A stretch of 59,251 bases of DNA from Nocardia veterana NBRC 100344 (GTDB lineage Bacteria > Actinomycetota > Actinomycetes > Mycobacteriales > Mycobacteriaceae), in the NCBI RefSeq assembly GCF_000308855.1, contig NZ_BAGM01000204.1, positions 1-59,251 on the forward strand, read 5' to 3'. Below are positions 8,473 through 18,300 of this stretch, piece by piece. The notes under the pieces were generated by a model that did no database searches, was not told the DNA's origin, and saw nothing but the letters and a program-made list of their open reading frames with translations. Made by a program: the position numbers and the translations under genes. The number at the start of each line of letters is the position of its first letter. The first letter of the stretch is position 1.

Positions 8473-9986
8473 CAGATCGCCCGCATGGCGGTATAGATGC
8501 CCATGATCCAGAAACAGATCACCGGAACGATCAGGATCAACGCGTATTCCACCAGGTCGATGACCCGGCGTGTCACCGGCGACAACCGCCGCCCGGGTAG
8601 CCGCATCGCGGCCGCGTACGCCGCGCCGGCGGCGAGCACCACGATCGCGACCACGGCCAGACGTGCCGGGTCGGTCCGGTACGCACCCACCGTCGTCGCC
8701 GCCACACCGATAACCGCCGCGGCAGCTCCGAGGCACAGCGTCACCGCCTGGACCCGGTCCGGAAACCACCGCGCACGCATGACCAGGATGCCGGCCACTG
8801 CGACGCCGAGCACGATTTCGCGCACGCCCCCCGGGGCGGCCGCCGCGATCGACACGGTCCCGCCGGCCAGCAACAGCGACACCGCGACGATCAAACCCCG
8901 CAGGCTCGTCACCGCCATCCGCGCCCGACCCTCGATCGTCGTATTGTCCGGAATCTGCGGCCCGTCCCGACCGATCTCGCCCTCGTGCGGCGTCTCCGCA
9001 TCGAAGATGTCGGTCAGCGTCGCCGGCGAGACCTCGTTACCCGGGTCGGGCAGGTCCGGCGGACGAATCCGTGCGATCACGACGGCGATTCGTGGTGCGG
9101 CGGTCAACAGGATCAGGGCGACGAAGACGACGCCGCCGAAAACTCGCTCATTCGGCACCCGGATATAGGTCGCCAGTATGGCGGCCAGCGCGACCACCGA
9201 GCAGACCTGCACGGCCGCGATCAAGGTCGCGATACCGAACCTGTTGGCCCGCAACAGCGTGACGCCGGCTATCGCAGCGATCACCGCACCCGCGGCGATA
9301 TTGGGAGCGGCGAAGTTGCCCGGCTCCCCGTAGGCCGGAGGCACGAGCATCGCCCCGCCTGCGAACAGCAGTGCCAACGCCGACCAGATGAGCGCCAACG
9401 CGGTCGGCCCGGGGGAACGCCGGCCGGTGAACACCGCGGCTCCCCAGCAGCCCGCACCGAGGAGCAAGGCGGGCAGGCCGTTCCAGCCTGTCGAGCCGGT
9501 ACGAGTCCACGACCACGAGAGCAGAACGGCGGCGGCCACCGCGGCGGCGCCCAGGGCACAGGCGCCCACCTTCGCCGTGGTCTCGGCGTCGAACTCCGCG
9601 AACTCGCGTTCGTTGATCAAGGCCAAGGCATCGGTGATGTCCTCGACGAGTGGCGTGAAGACCTCGTTGGACTCCACGACCGTCAACATCAGCAGGGTGC
9701 CGTCGACCACCTCCTGGTCGGCCAGGCTGCGCCACCGCGGCATCGCCGGTTCGCCCGGGCGGGCCAGACTCCACTGACCGTTCGGCGGTGTGAAGTCGAC
9801 GTTCTCGTCGTCGATGGCGTTGGCGAGCACACCGATCAGATCGTCGATGAAGGTTTCGATCGTGAACTTGGTCGGTACAACCACGTCGACCTGGTAGTTG
9901 GCGACCAGGACCGCAACCCGGGCCTGGGCGACCTCCGCGGCCTGCGGCCCGGCCGGCGCGACCGACGGCGCGACAGCTGTGCTCAT
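8472..9986 (-). CDS. eccD: Type VII secretion integral membrane protein EccD
   Basis: 504 residues, the pore-lining polytopic subunit of ESX. The N-terminal ubiquitin-like domain (about 20-105; RVAVLVANYQVDVVVPTKFT) is followed by about eleven transmembrane helices from residue 140 to the end, which is the family architecture and length. The loop around residues 320-360 is charged and cytoplasmic. The ATG at 9986 overlaps the stop of the EspI-like gene (ATGA), so the two are translationally coupled. Confidence 0.95.
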   Translation of the reverse strand: MSTAVAPSVAPAGPQAAEVAQARVAVLVANYQVDVVVPTKFTIETFIDDLIGVLANAIDDENVDFTPPNGQWSLARPGEPAMPRWRSLADQEVVDGTLLMLTVVESNEVFTPLVEDITDALALINEREFAEFDAETTAKVGACALGAAAVAAAVLLSWSWTRTGSTGWNGLPALLLGAGCWGAAVFTGRRSPGPTALALIWSALALLFAGGAMLVPPAYGEPGNFAAPNIAAGAVIAAIAGVTLLRANRFGIATLIAAVQVCSVVALAAILATYIRVPNERVFGGVVFVALILLTAAPRIAVVIARIRPPDLPDPGNEVSPATLTDIFDAETPHEGEIGRDGPQIPDNTTIEGRARMAVTSLRGLIVAVSLLLAGGTVSIAAAAPGGVREIVLGVAVAGILVMRARWFPDRVQAVTLCLGAAAAVIGVAATTVGAYRTDPARLAVVAIVVLAAGAAYAAAMRLPGRRLSPVTRRVIDLVEYALILIVPVICFWIMGIYTAMRAI

Positions 9987-11719
9987 CGGCGGCCCCCGCG
10001 CTCCGCGCCGGGGAACCGGGGGAATCCGTCACCCAAGGTCGCGGCCAGTTCCTCGAACGACAACAGGGTGTCCTTGTCCAGCAAGCGCAGGTCTATCTCG
10101 CCGCCCTCGGCGAGATGTTCGTCGTAGGGCACCACCCGAGTGGGCCGCTGCGCACCCGCGAACAATTTCTCGATCTGGCTCACATCGACGATCGGCTTGG
10201 TGGGGTGGTGTTGCACGATCGCGACGACGGAACTGGCGATCAAATGCTGCAGACCGTGGGAATTGAGCCAATTGAGTGTTGCCACAGCACCTTTCACTCC
10301 ACCTACGGTCGCGGGTGTCACCACGACGATGGCATCGCTGGTCTGCAGCACGGTCTGGGTGATCGAATCCAGCACGCCGGTGCCGCAATCGACGAGGACC
10401 AGGTTGTAATGGCGCCGCAGGGTGAGCACCGCCGAGTGATACTCGCGACCGGACAGCGCCTCGACCGATTCGGTCGTCCACGGTGATGCCAGTACCGCGA
10501 GATCGGCGTTGTTGATGGAAGTGAACGAATGCACCGCCGAGAACGCATCGAGATTTCCGGCCCGGACCATATCCCGCAGCGTCAAACCGTACTGGTGCGG
10601 TGCGGTCCGCGCGGGCAGGTCGCCGAAGTCCGGATTGGCATCGACCGCGACCACGCGGTCCGGTCGCAACGCCGCGAACGTCGACCCCAGCGCGGCCGTC
10701 ACCGTGGTACGACCGACACCGCCCTTCACACTGATCACCGCGATCTGATACGGGGAGGTCAATTGGCGTCGGATCCGCCCGCGCCGGTTCTCGGTCCGCT
10801 GCTCGGCCGGTGACAGCCCCAGATTGAAACCGACCTTGTTCAGCGCACCACGTACTCCGGAGGTGGATTTGAGCTGTGCCCGATGTGCGGCGGTGATGTC
10901 GGCCAGCAGGTCCATCGAGGTCAACGCGGCCGGCAGCACCTCGATCCGATCCGCCGGGTCGCCGAGCGCCAGCCGGTCGGGCAGCTGAGACGGAGCCGAA
11001 AACGCCTCCGGCGTCCATGCCGGGGCGGCGGCAGCGCCGGCCGTGGGCTCGCCCGAAGGCTCCGCATAGTGCTGGGCCACCTCGGATTGCCGGGCAGCCT
11101 CGGATTGCCGGGCAGCAGCGAGGTTTTCGGTGTAGGAGACCGCGGAGGCATCGGGCGGTGCGGCGGTAGCGGCCGGTTCGGGTGCCGGTGGCCGGCCCAC
11201 CGTGTGCGGCGCGGGCTCCGCTGCGCGCGCGCTCGGCTCGGCGTTCGGCGCCGGGGTCGACGACATCGGCGCGCCGGGTGCTGCGACGCTCTCCTGGCCA
11301 CTCGCGGCCGGGCGCGGGCCGGTCTGGCTCGCCCGCATCGTGCCGAAAGCACCGTATCCGCCTGCGCTGTACGGCAATCCACCGGCCGGCGGCACCGTGG
11401 CACCGCCGGGCGCGGGCGACTGCACCCGCGGTGCCGGGGATTCCGTTGCCGATGGGTCGGATTTCGGCGCCTCAGGTTTCGGTGGCTCGCCGGACGACGC
11501 CGTATCCGGAGCCTGTGAGGGGGAACCGGCTGTGGCACGCGCAGTTTCGTTCACCGGGGGAGCCGGTGGCCGCATGACGGTCGCACCGGCAGTAGTGTCA
11601 CCCGGGGCGGGCGCGGACGGCCCACCCGGTTCGGCCACAGGTGCGAAGTATGCGTCGTACCCACCTTTGGCTCGCACAGGCGCAGCAGTACTGCCATTGG
11701 TGTTCGCTGCTCGGTTCAT
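9983..11719 (-). CDS. EspI-like protein with MinD/ParA-type ATPase domain
   Basis: 578 residues. Residues 1-250 form a Pro/Ala-rich, probably disordered tail; the MinD/ParA-type P-loop domain spans about 320-560 with deviant Walker A VISVKGGVGRTTVTAALG near residue 331 and a Walker B-like VVAVDANPDFGDL. It resembles mycobacterial EspI (ESX-1) and the equivalent gene between espG and eccD in ESX-2. The EspI tail is implicated in energy-dependent down-regulation of secretion (known for ESX-1; inferred here). ATG 11719 is preferred over GTG 11725 because AAGGA sits 7 nt ahead of it. An 18-bp tandem repeat at 11081-11116 encodes a duplicated AARQSE. Confidence 0.85.
   Translation of the reverse strand: MNRAANTNGSTAAPVRAKGGYDAYFAPVAEPGGPSAPAPGDTTAGATVMRPPAPPVNETARATAGSPSQAPDTASSGEPPKPEAPKSDPSATESPAPRVQSPAPGGATVPPAGGLPYSAGGYGAFGTMRASQTGPRPAASGQESVAAPGAPMSSTPAPNAEPSARAAEPAPHTVGRPPAPEPAATAAPPDASAVSYTENLAAARQSEAARQSEVAQHYAEPSGEPTAGAAAAPAWTPEAFSAPSQLPDRLALGDPADRIEVLPAALTSMDLLADITAAHRAQLKSTSGVRGALNKVGFNLGLSPAEQRTENRRGRIRRQLTSPYQIAVISVKGGVGRTTVTAALGSTFAALRPDRVVAVDANPDFGDLPARTAPHQYGLTLRDMVRAGNLDAFSAVHSFTSINNADLAVLASPWTTESVEALSGREYHSAVLTLRRHYNLVLVDCGTGVLDSITQTVLQTSDAIVVVTPATVGGVKGAVATLNWLNSHGLQHLIASSVVAIVQHHPTKPIVDVSQIEKLFAGAQRPTRVVPYDEHLAEGGEIDLRLLDKDTLLSFEELAATLGDGFPRFPGAERGGRR
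11081..11116. repeat. Perfect 18-bp tandem duplication within the EspI-like gene
   Basis: Two identical copies of an 18-bp unit encode AARQSE twice in the disordered N-terminal tail. It keeps the frame and is probably slippage in a low-constraint region. Confidence 0.9.
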
Positions 11720-11751
11720 ACTCACATCCTTCTCGAAACCTACCGTGACTT

Positions 11752-12660
11752 TCAGTCGGTACGGCTGGTTTCAAACCATGACCGGGCGGGTAACAGGTCG
11801 ATCAGCGCGCTCACACCGCGCTGAATGGCGGCATCGTCGCCCGGCAGATAGGTCGACCACATTTCACCGTCCATCGCCCGGCTCGGGGTGACCACCACCC
11901 GCCCGGACAGCGTATCCAGAATGCTCAGTGCCACCTCCGGAACGACCGAACCACCGTCGTGGTGCTCGATCACCTGTACCTCGGCCCGGCGTACCACCTG
12001 GTCGAGCGCGCGCGTCAACGCTGCCGCAGTCCGCGGCTGCGCGCCCAATTCGACCAGGGCGGCGCGGCGCTCGACCGGGTCGGCGGGCACCTCGTTCAGC
12101 TGTTCGAACGTGGCGCTCATCGGCTCGAACTCCAGCGCCGCCACCGAACCGAGCGCCGAGATCAGCACCGCCGCCAGGTTATCGAGCTCCCGGCCCTGCT
12201 GAAATACCGTCTGGAGCACGACATGGTCGTCGTTGCGCAGCGCCAACACGTGGTCCGCGCCGGCGCGCACGAACGAAATCCGCAGTAGCCCACGGGCTTC
12301 GCCGTCCAAACCGGTATCGAGGATTCGGGCCGCCATTTCCATGTCCGGCCGGTTCAGGCAGTGCAGCCAGTGCGCCACGGTCGGGTGTACCCGCCCGTCG
12401 ACGAGCACACCCACCTCCGCGAGCTGCGCACCGACGACCTCGTGAACTCGCTTCCGGTCTTCCACCAGGTAGATATTCGGCATGAGTGCCAACACCGGCG
12501 GGTAACTGTCGATACCAACCACCGTCCTGAGCATCAGGGCGGCATCGACATTCAATTCCACGGCGAGCGGATCGTCATCCGCTTCCGTACCGACATGCGT
12601 TTCGACGGAGCCGCCCCGGCCGTCCGGATGGATAGTGTCCGACACGGACCAGGAATGCAC
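11752..12660 (-). CDS. espG: EspG-like ESX secretion-associated chaperone
   Basis: 302 residues. EspG proteins are cytosolic chaperones that bind the tip of PE-PPE heterodimers and deliver them to their own ESX system. The assignment rests on position between the Esx pair and the EspI-like gene, family-typical length, and the mixed alpha/beta pattern (SFVRAGADHVLALRNDDHVV followed by a long helix region). A charged N-terminal stretch of about 40 residues may be an extension. GTG 12660 begins 5 nt after the upstream stop and has no clear Shine-Dalgarno sequence, consistent with coupled translation; a start further downstream is possible. Confidence 0.85.
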   Translation of the reverse strand: MHSWSVSDTIHPDGRGGSVETHVGTEADDDPLAVELNVDAALMLRTVVGIDSYPPVLALMPNIYLVEDRKRVHEVVGAQLAEVGVLVDGRVHPTVAHWLHCLNRPDMEMAARILDTGLDGEARGLLRISFVRAGADHVLALRNDDHVVLQTVFQQGRELDNLAAVLISALGSVAALEFEPMSATFEQLNEVPADPVERRAALVELGAQPRTAAALTRALDQVVRRAEVQVIEHHDGGSVVPEVALSILDTLSGRVVVTPSRAMDGEMWSTYLPGDDAAIQRGVSALIDLLPARSWFETSRTD

Positions 12661-12665
12661 TGCCG

Positions 12666-12965
12666 CTACGCTTTGATGTTGAGGAAGCGGTTGCCGTTGT
12701 GCTTGTCGGTCTGGTTCATCAGACCGCCGTAGCCCGAGGTGGTGCTGATGGCGTTGTGCAAGTTCTGCATCGACTGCTTGTAATCGTCCAGCTTGCGGGT
12801 CAGCGTATTCGTGATGTGGTCGTACCCCTCGGCACCGGCACCCATGAATTCACTCTTCAAGCTCTTGGCCAATTGGTCGATGTTCCGCGTGTTCTCGTCC
12901 ATCGCCTTGATCAGGCTGTCCAGGTTGGTCGTATGCGTGTCGACCGCGTGGAAATCGTATTTCAT
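12666..12965 (-). CDS. EsxA-like WXG100-family protein with FMG in place of WXG
   Basis: 99 residues, the canonical WXG100 length. It has two amphipathic helices (about 8-40 and 46-75). The turn carries Phe40-Met41-Gly42 where the family has Trp-x-Gly. It should form a helical-hairpin heterodimer with the product of 13008-13430 and be exported by this ESX system. In this gene order the second Esx gene corresponds to the EsxC/EsxH/EsxA side. Unlike most small Esx proteins it has a charged tail (TDKHNGNRFLNIKA). The ATG has only a purine-rich tract upstream. Confidence 0.85.
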   Translation of the reverse strand: MKYDFHAVDTHTTNLDSLIKAMDENTRNIDQLAKSLKSEFMGAGAEGYDHITNTLTRKLDDYKQSMQNLHNAISTTSGYGGLMNQTDKHNGNRFLNIKA

Positions 12966-13007
12966 GATTTTTCTCTTTCTTTGTCTCCGTGGACGATAAA
13001 TGCCCGG

Positions 13008-13430
13008 TTACGCCCAGGTGCTGGTGTCCACCTTGAAGTTGCCGGCGTTCGTATCGATACCCTTGAGGGCCGCCTCGCTGCCCGACCAGGTGCCGTCGGA
13101 GAGTCCACCCTCTGCCGCGGCCCTGTTGATCTGATTGCGGATATCGTCGTCGGTCACCTGCGCGTTCACGCCGAAATCACTGAGCGTGGTGACGATTTCC
13201 TGCAATGTCGAGGACAGCGCCTTGCCCTTGGTGTGCGCGTTTCCGAGTGCGTTGTAGATTGCGCTACCCGCACCCTGGCTCACCACCGCGGCGTGCAATT
13301 CGTCCTGCAGGTTCGCCAGTGCTGACAGGCGGGCCTCCAGCTCGACATGGCAGCCATGGGTGTTGTTCGCCGTGGTCTGCATCTTGTGCGGATCACCATT
13401 GAATGTGATTCCGTTGTGAGTTTCACTCAT
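13008..13430 (-). CDS. EsxB-like WXG100-family protein, long (140 aa)
   Basis: 140 residues against about 100 usual. A helical hairpin lies between about 28 and 88 with GSAIYN at the expected turn in place of WXG. A Trp-Ser-Gly occurs only late, at 115-117. The extra C-terminal part (about 90-140) is polar. No obvious YxxxD/E export signal is seen, which in known pairs sits on the EsxB-side partner; the tail may replace it. AAGGA sits 7 nt before ATG 13430. It is expected to pair with the 99-residue neighbour. Confidence 0.8.
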   Translation of the reverse strand: MSETHNGITFNGDPHKMQTTANNTHGCHVELEARLSALANLQDELHAAVVSQGAGSAIYNALGNAHTKGKALSSTLQEIVTTLSDFGVNAQVTDDDIRNQINRAAAEGGLSDGTWSGSEAALKGIDTNAGNFKVDTSTWA

Positions 13431-13475
13431 CTCGCGTTCCTTTCGCGACCGGTTGTAAATTCCGCCCAGGCACGA

Positions 13476-14945
13476 TTACCGGGGACGTTCCGTGACTGCC
13501 AGGACCGAATCCGAGTCGGAGTCCTCCTCGTTTCGGTCGATGACACCGACCGCGGGGGATGCGTCGGAAACAACATCCTCGGGGCGGTCACCCTCGTCGT
13601 ATTCGATAACTCCGATGATCGGTGGTTTCTCCAATACCGGAACTTCCTGGAATTCTCCCGGAACGAATACCTTCGACGGCTGCTCATCTTTCTTGTCCCG
13701 CCGACGCCGCATCTGCGCTTTGGGCGCGACGGCGCCGCGAGTCGGCGGCCGGCGCAGCGGGCCGCTGCCGCCGGCGGGTGGCGCGGAGGTGGCGCCGAAG
13801 GCGCGCACACCTGCCGGATTCCAGTTGGTGGGCAACCTGAATCCCGTCGATGCCCCGGACATCGAACCCAGACCTCCGCGCATCATCGACAGGGCCACCG
13901 AACTGCCCACGCCGCCGCTCAACCCGGCGAGTGTCGGCGAATACGGTGAGGTGCCGTAGAAGCCTTGGTCGTCGATGCCGAAGCTATTGCCTCCCACGCC
14001 CGGATCGGCCAGGGAGTCGTTCATCGGTTGCAGGGCATTGTCGATGTCGGTCATCGCCCGCTGAGCCTCGGTGTCCGGCCCGACGGACTGGGTCGGGTCC
14101 GTGGAATTCGTGGACGTACCAGGGTGATCGGGCGAATCCCTGATTCCCTCGTTGCCCGTTTTCCCGGTATCGTTCGCATGCTGACCACCGGTGGAATTCG
14201 AACGGCCCGTGTCCGACGTATCCGGTCGCGGCCCGCTGCGCAGGGTGGTCGGGCCTCCCGAGGGCCCTCCCTTCGGACCGATATCGGGGGTGACCGACGG
14301 GCCCAGATCGCCGGTGGTGATCGGCGGCGGCGGAACCGGGGGCGGCAGTTGCGATATCGCATGTGCCGTCTCCGCGGCGTAGACCTGCATCGTCATCGCC
14401 GCTTCACCCCACATCGCGAGGTAGAGGGCCTCGTTCACCGCCATCGCCGCTGTGTTCTGGCCGGCGCTGTTGGTCGCCGCCAACGTCGCCGCGGCGACCC
14501 GATTCGCGATGATGACCGGCAGCGGAACCATCGTCGCCCGAGCCTGGGCATTGGCCGCAGCCGCCTGAGCGGCCTGCTTGGAAGCCCCCGCGGCCACGTG
14601 CGACTGCTGCCGCAGCCACTCGGCGTGCCGACGGAAGGCGCCCTCGGCACGAGCGCCCGAGTCACCGGACCACGAGGCGGCCATCGCGTTCATGGATCCA
14701 TCGGATGCGCTCGCCGCCACTGCCAGCGCATCGGCCATTTCGGCATACGACGCGGCCGTGGCCAGCATCGGAGCCGGACCCGGACCGAAGGTCAAGCGCG
14801 CCGAATTGACTTCGGGCGGCAACGCCCAGAAGTCCACGGCGCCGATCGAAGCAGTGGCCAGTCCGGCGGCCACCAACGCGATCTCCTCGCCCAGCGCCTC
14901 GGCACCGGCGATTGCCGAAGCCAGGGCATCGCTCATACCGCCCAT
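13476..14945 (-). CDS. PPE-family protein with N-terminal extension
   Basis: 489 residues. The PPE signature starts at residue 37 (VDFWALPPEVNSARLTFG, then GPAPMLATAASY) and not at the N-terminus as is usual; the WxG motif is WSG within MAASWSGDSGARAEGAF. After the helical domain (to about 215) comes a Pro/Gly/Ser/Thr linker with PPPVPPPPITTGD, then an acidic C-terminus. ATG 14945 has GGAG 8 nt upstream. A GTG at 14838 would give a canonical PPE start but lacks a Shine-Dalgarno sequence. It pairs with the PE protein just upstream and should be escorted by EspG. Confidence 0.85.
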   Translation of the reverse strand: MGGMSDALASAIAGAEALGEEIALVAAGLATASIGAVDFWALPPEVNSARLTFGPGPAPMLATAASYAEMADALAVAASASDGSMNAMAASWSGDSGARAEGAFRRHAEWLRQQSHVAAGASKQAAQAAAANAQARATMVPLPVIIANRVAAATLAATNSAGQNTAAMAVNEALYLAMWGEAAMTMQVYAAETAHAISQLPPPVPPPPITTGDLGPSVTPDIGPKGGPSGGPTTLRSGPRPDTSDTGRSNSTGGQHANDTGKTGNEGIRDSPDHPGTSTNSTDPTQSVGPDTEAQRAMTDIDNALQPMNDSLADPGVGGNSFGIDDQGFYGTSPYSPTLAGLSGGVGSSVALSMMRGGLGSMSGASTGFRLPTNWNPAGVRAFGATSAPPAGGSGPLRRPPTRGAVAPKAQMRRRRDKKDEQPSKVFVPGEFQEVPVLEKPPIIGVIEYDEGDRPEDVVSDASPAVGVIDRNEEDSDSDSVLAVTERPR

Positions 14946-14963
14946 GGCAAAGCTCCGTACCGA

Positions 14964-15278
14964 TCAGGGGGTGAAAATTCCGCGGGCCGCGACATCGCTG
15001 CCGCTGGAGATGTCTCGAACCGAGTAGTCGATACTGACCGGGTTCAGCGCACTCGATCCGTCGCGCAGATATCCGACGCCACGCGCACTACATGCCGTCA
15101 GGCTCTCGGTATAGGCCGTAAAGCACAGGGCCGCAGCCTGGCTGACGGGATCCACAGCAGCGGGCGCCGGATGAGCGGTTGCGGCCGCCGAACTCAGCGC
15201 GGAAGCAAGGCCTGTTTCGATGGTGCTGAGGAGCGCGCCGATGCCCGGCAGATCCTCGGGGATTACCTGGAGAGTCAT
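14964..15278 (-). CDS. PE-family protein
   Basis: 104 residues, the size of a lone PE domain. Pro7-Glu8 (MTLQVIPEDLPGIG) gives the PE motif, and two helices follow. It has Cys at 52 and 63. The gene lies directly before the PPE gene, as in ESX operons, and the products should form the PE-PPE heterodimer. ATG 15278 follows AAGGAG at 6-nt spacing; an in-frame start 33 nt upstream is rejected for lack of such a site. A perfect ESX palindrome lies 62 bp upstream, so this gene can begin its own transcript. Confidence 0.85.
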   Translation of the reverse strand: MTLQVIPEDLPGIGALLSTIETGLASALSSAAATAHPAPAAVDPVSQAAALCFTAYTESLTACSARGVGYLRDGSSALNPVSIDYSVRDISSGSDVAARGIFTP

Positions 15279-15339
15279 AGGAAACTCCTTATGTCCGGAG
15301 CCGCTTGGCAATCAGCGGTACAGGAAGAACGCTAAGGCA

Positions 15340-15355
15340 TTCCCACCTTTGGGAA
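15340..15355. promoter_or_regulatory. ESX palindrome copy A (TTCCCA-CCTT-TGGGAA)
   Basis: Perfect 6-bp arms around a 4-bp spacer, in the 106-bp gap between eccC and the PE gene. A clear -10 at the 31-32 nt distance seen elsewhere is not visible; TACCGC at 15315-15320 is the nearest weak candidate. Confidence 0.75.
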
Positions 15356-15384
15356 CGCCCTTCGCATTCCGCCCGACCAGCCCG

Positions 15385-18300
15385 TCACTGTTCCTCGGAA
15401 ACCATCGCGGTCTGGACCAGATCGCGCCGGGAATGCAACGGCTCCACGAGGATTCCGCGGCCGCGCGGTTGCTTCGTGGCCTTCACATCTCCGATCAGCA
15501 CACCGTCCATCTTGGTGCCGTCCATGATGTAACCCGAGCAGTTCAGATTCTTGATCTGCCCGAGGATGTTGTCGTACAACGCCATATCGGCCTGGGCGAT
15601 GCTCCGGGCGGCGATCAGGTGCAGACCGGTGTCGCGACCGTCGACGATCAGATCCCGCAGCGGATCGAGTGGGTTCATCGAGCCTCGCGGGGCGACCATG
15701 TGATAGTCGTCGACCACCACGAAGATTTCCGGACCGCTCCACCAGGACCGCTCTTTGAGCTGCTGCGGCGTCACGCCGTCGGGAGGGCGTCGTTCGCGCA
15801 TCTTCGCCGCGAACGGCGGCAGCCCCTCGACGAGGTCACGCTCGCTGGTGAGATAGCCGATCAGCTGGTCCTGTGGGATCGCCTCCATATGCTGGCGGCG
15901 GTAATCCACGAGCAGCACGCGCGCCTGGTCCCGGGTGAACTGCCGTCGAATCGAATCCAGGAAGGCCGCGATCACCGTCGATTTACCGCATCCGCTGGAG
16001 CCCAGCACCACCATATGTGTCGACACCCCGAAGTCGACCGCGGCGACGCTGAGATCGGATTCCCGTACCCCGAACGGCAACACGAGCCGTTCGGCCAGCG
16101 TGGTCGGCGTGGGGATGTTCGCATGGACAGCGTCCACTCCGATACGGTCCGGCAGCAGCTTCACCGGCGGGGCCTGCCGTCCCGCATAGTTCCTGGTGAG
16201 CTGTTCGGCAGCCTGGGCCAAACCAGCTCCTGCCGACTGCGGATCGCGCACGCCGTCGATGCGCGGCAGCGACGTGAGCATGTGCAGCCCGTCGTTGGAG
16301 ATGCATCGGCCCGGCCGGTCCGGCGGAATCGCCGCCACCACTTGGCGATTGGCGTGGAATACGGTATCGGTGAGGTCGCCGAGGCGCATTTCGAGCCGGG
16401 TCTGCAGCAGATCCTTCACCGCCGGACGGATGGCCGCCCAGCGCGAACTGCTCACCACCAGGTGCACACCGAAGTTGAGGCCCTGTAGCGCAATGGATTC
16501 GACGACCCCGGAATATTCGTCGTAGTACGGGCCGTTGACGGCGAAGCCGATATCCCAGCCGTCGATGACCAGGAAGACATCACCGAATTCGTCGCCGCGC
16601 GCGGTCAACTCGGCCGATTCCACCGGATCGGCGCGCCGACGGCGGAATTCCCGGACCGAGTCGATGCCCAGATCGGCGAACAGGGTTTGGCGGGCGGCCA
16701 CCAAATTCGTGAACAGCGCGAAGGTGCGCCGGATCCGGTCCACATCTCGGGCAGCCGCCACCGATCCCACATGTGGTATCCCGCGCACACCGCTGAGACC
16801 ACCGGAGAAGTCGAGGCAGTAGAACTGCACCTGTTCCGGTGTGTGTGTCAGCGCGGCCGACAGGATCAGTGTCTGCAATGCGGTGGATTTGCCCGACTGC
16901 GGACCGCCCACCACGGCCATATGGCCGCCGGACGCGGACAGATCCACGGTCCAGACATCCTGGCGCTGCTGGCGGGGGCGGTCCACGATGGCGATCGGGA
17001 GTTGCAGTGCGCCGGGCGTTACCGCCGGTACCAGCGCGTCCAGCGTCGGTGGAACGCCCAGCGGCGGTAGCCACATGGCGTGCGCCCGCTGTCCGTGCCC
17101 GGCGAACTGAGCCAGCACGGTTTCCATCAGGGTCACCGGCTCGCCGTCACCATTGGGATCGACGACCACCGGCTCGGGCGCGACACGTACCGGTTCCTTG
17201 CGGGCGGAGCCGATGAACGCCGCGGTGAACTGTTGTGGTGGCCGGTAGCCGCCGCCGGGGCGACGCGCGCGCTGCGCGCCCACCGCGCTGGCCTGTGCCG
17301 GTGGCACGTACGGCGCACCGACATAGGCCGCCTGGAACCGCTGCAAGTCACCGGCCCCGACTCGCAGATACCCCGCGCCCGGCTTCTTCGGCAGGTGGTA
17401 GGCGTCCGCGGTCCCGATGGCGTCTCGCGAGTCACTGGTCTGGTTGGTACGCAACGCAACTCGATAGGACAGATGCGCCTCGAGCTCTCCCATTCGGTTC
17501 GCGGGCACCTTCTGGGAGGCCAGCAGCAGGTGGATGCGCAGCGAGCGGCCGAGCCGGCCGATGGCGACGAACAGTTTGGAGAAGTTCGGATGCTGCTCGA
17601 GCAATTCGGCGAATTCGTCGAGAATGATGAGCAGTGTGGGCAGCGGCGCGAGCTGGGCCCCCTGTTCGCGCGCCCGTTCGTAGTCCGCCACACTGGCGAA
17701 ATTTCCCGCATCGCGCAGAATGCGTTGCCGCCGGGCCATTTCACCGCTGATCACGTCCTCCATACGGGTGACGAGATCGGCCTCCTCCTCCATATTCGTG
17801 ACGACAGCGGTGACGTGATGCAGTCGGTCGAATCCGAGGAATGTCGCACCACCCTTGAAGTCGACCAACAGCAGATTCAGCACATCCGGCGAATGCGTGG
17901 CGACGGCCGAAAGCACCAGGGTGCGTAGAAATTCCGATTTGCCCGAACCGGTAGCGCCGATGCACATGCCGTGCGGGCCCATACCCTCTTCGGCCGATTC
18001 CTTGATGTCGAGATACACCACCTGCCCGGTGGGGTCGTGCCCGAACGGGATGTTGAGCCGGCCGCGATCGGCGTCGCGCCGGCGCGGCCATTGCTGCTCG
18101 ATCCGGATCGCCCCCGGATCGGGGATCCCGACCATTTCCTCCCAGGAGGTTCCGGTGCTGGATTGCTCCGCCGTCACCGCCTCGACCACGGTGGACAGCC
18201 GGTAGGACGAGATCGCGCGCGCCATCGCGGTGGCCGCGGGGACGGACAATGTGTCGGCGACACCGACGGGCCGTTCCCCGCGCGACGTCACCTCGAACAG

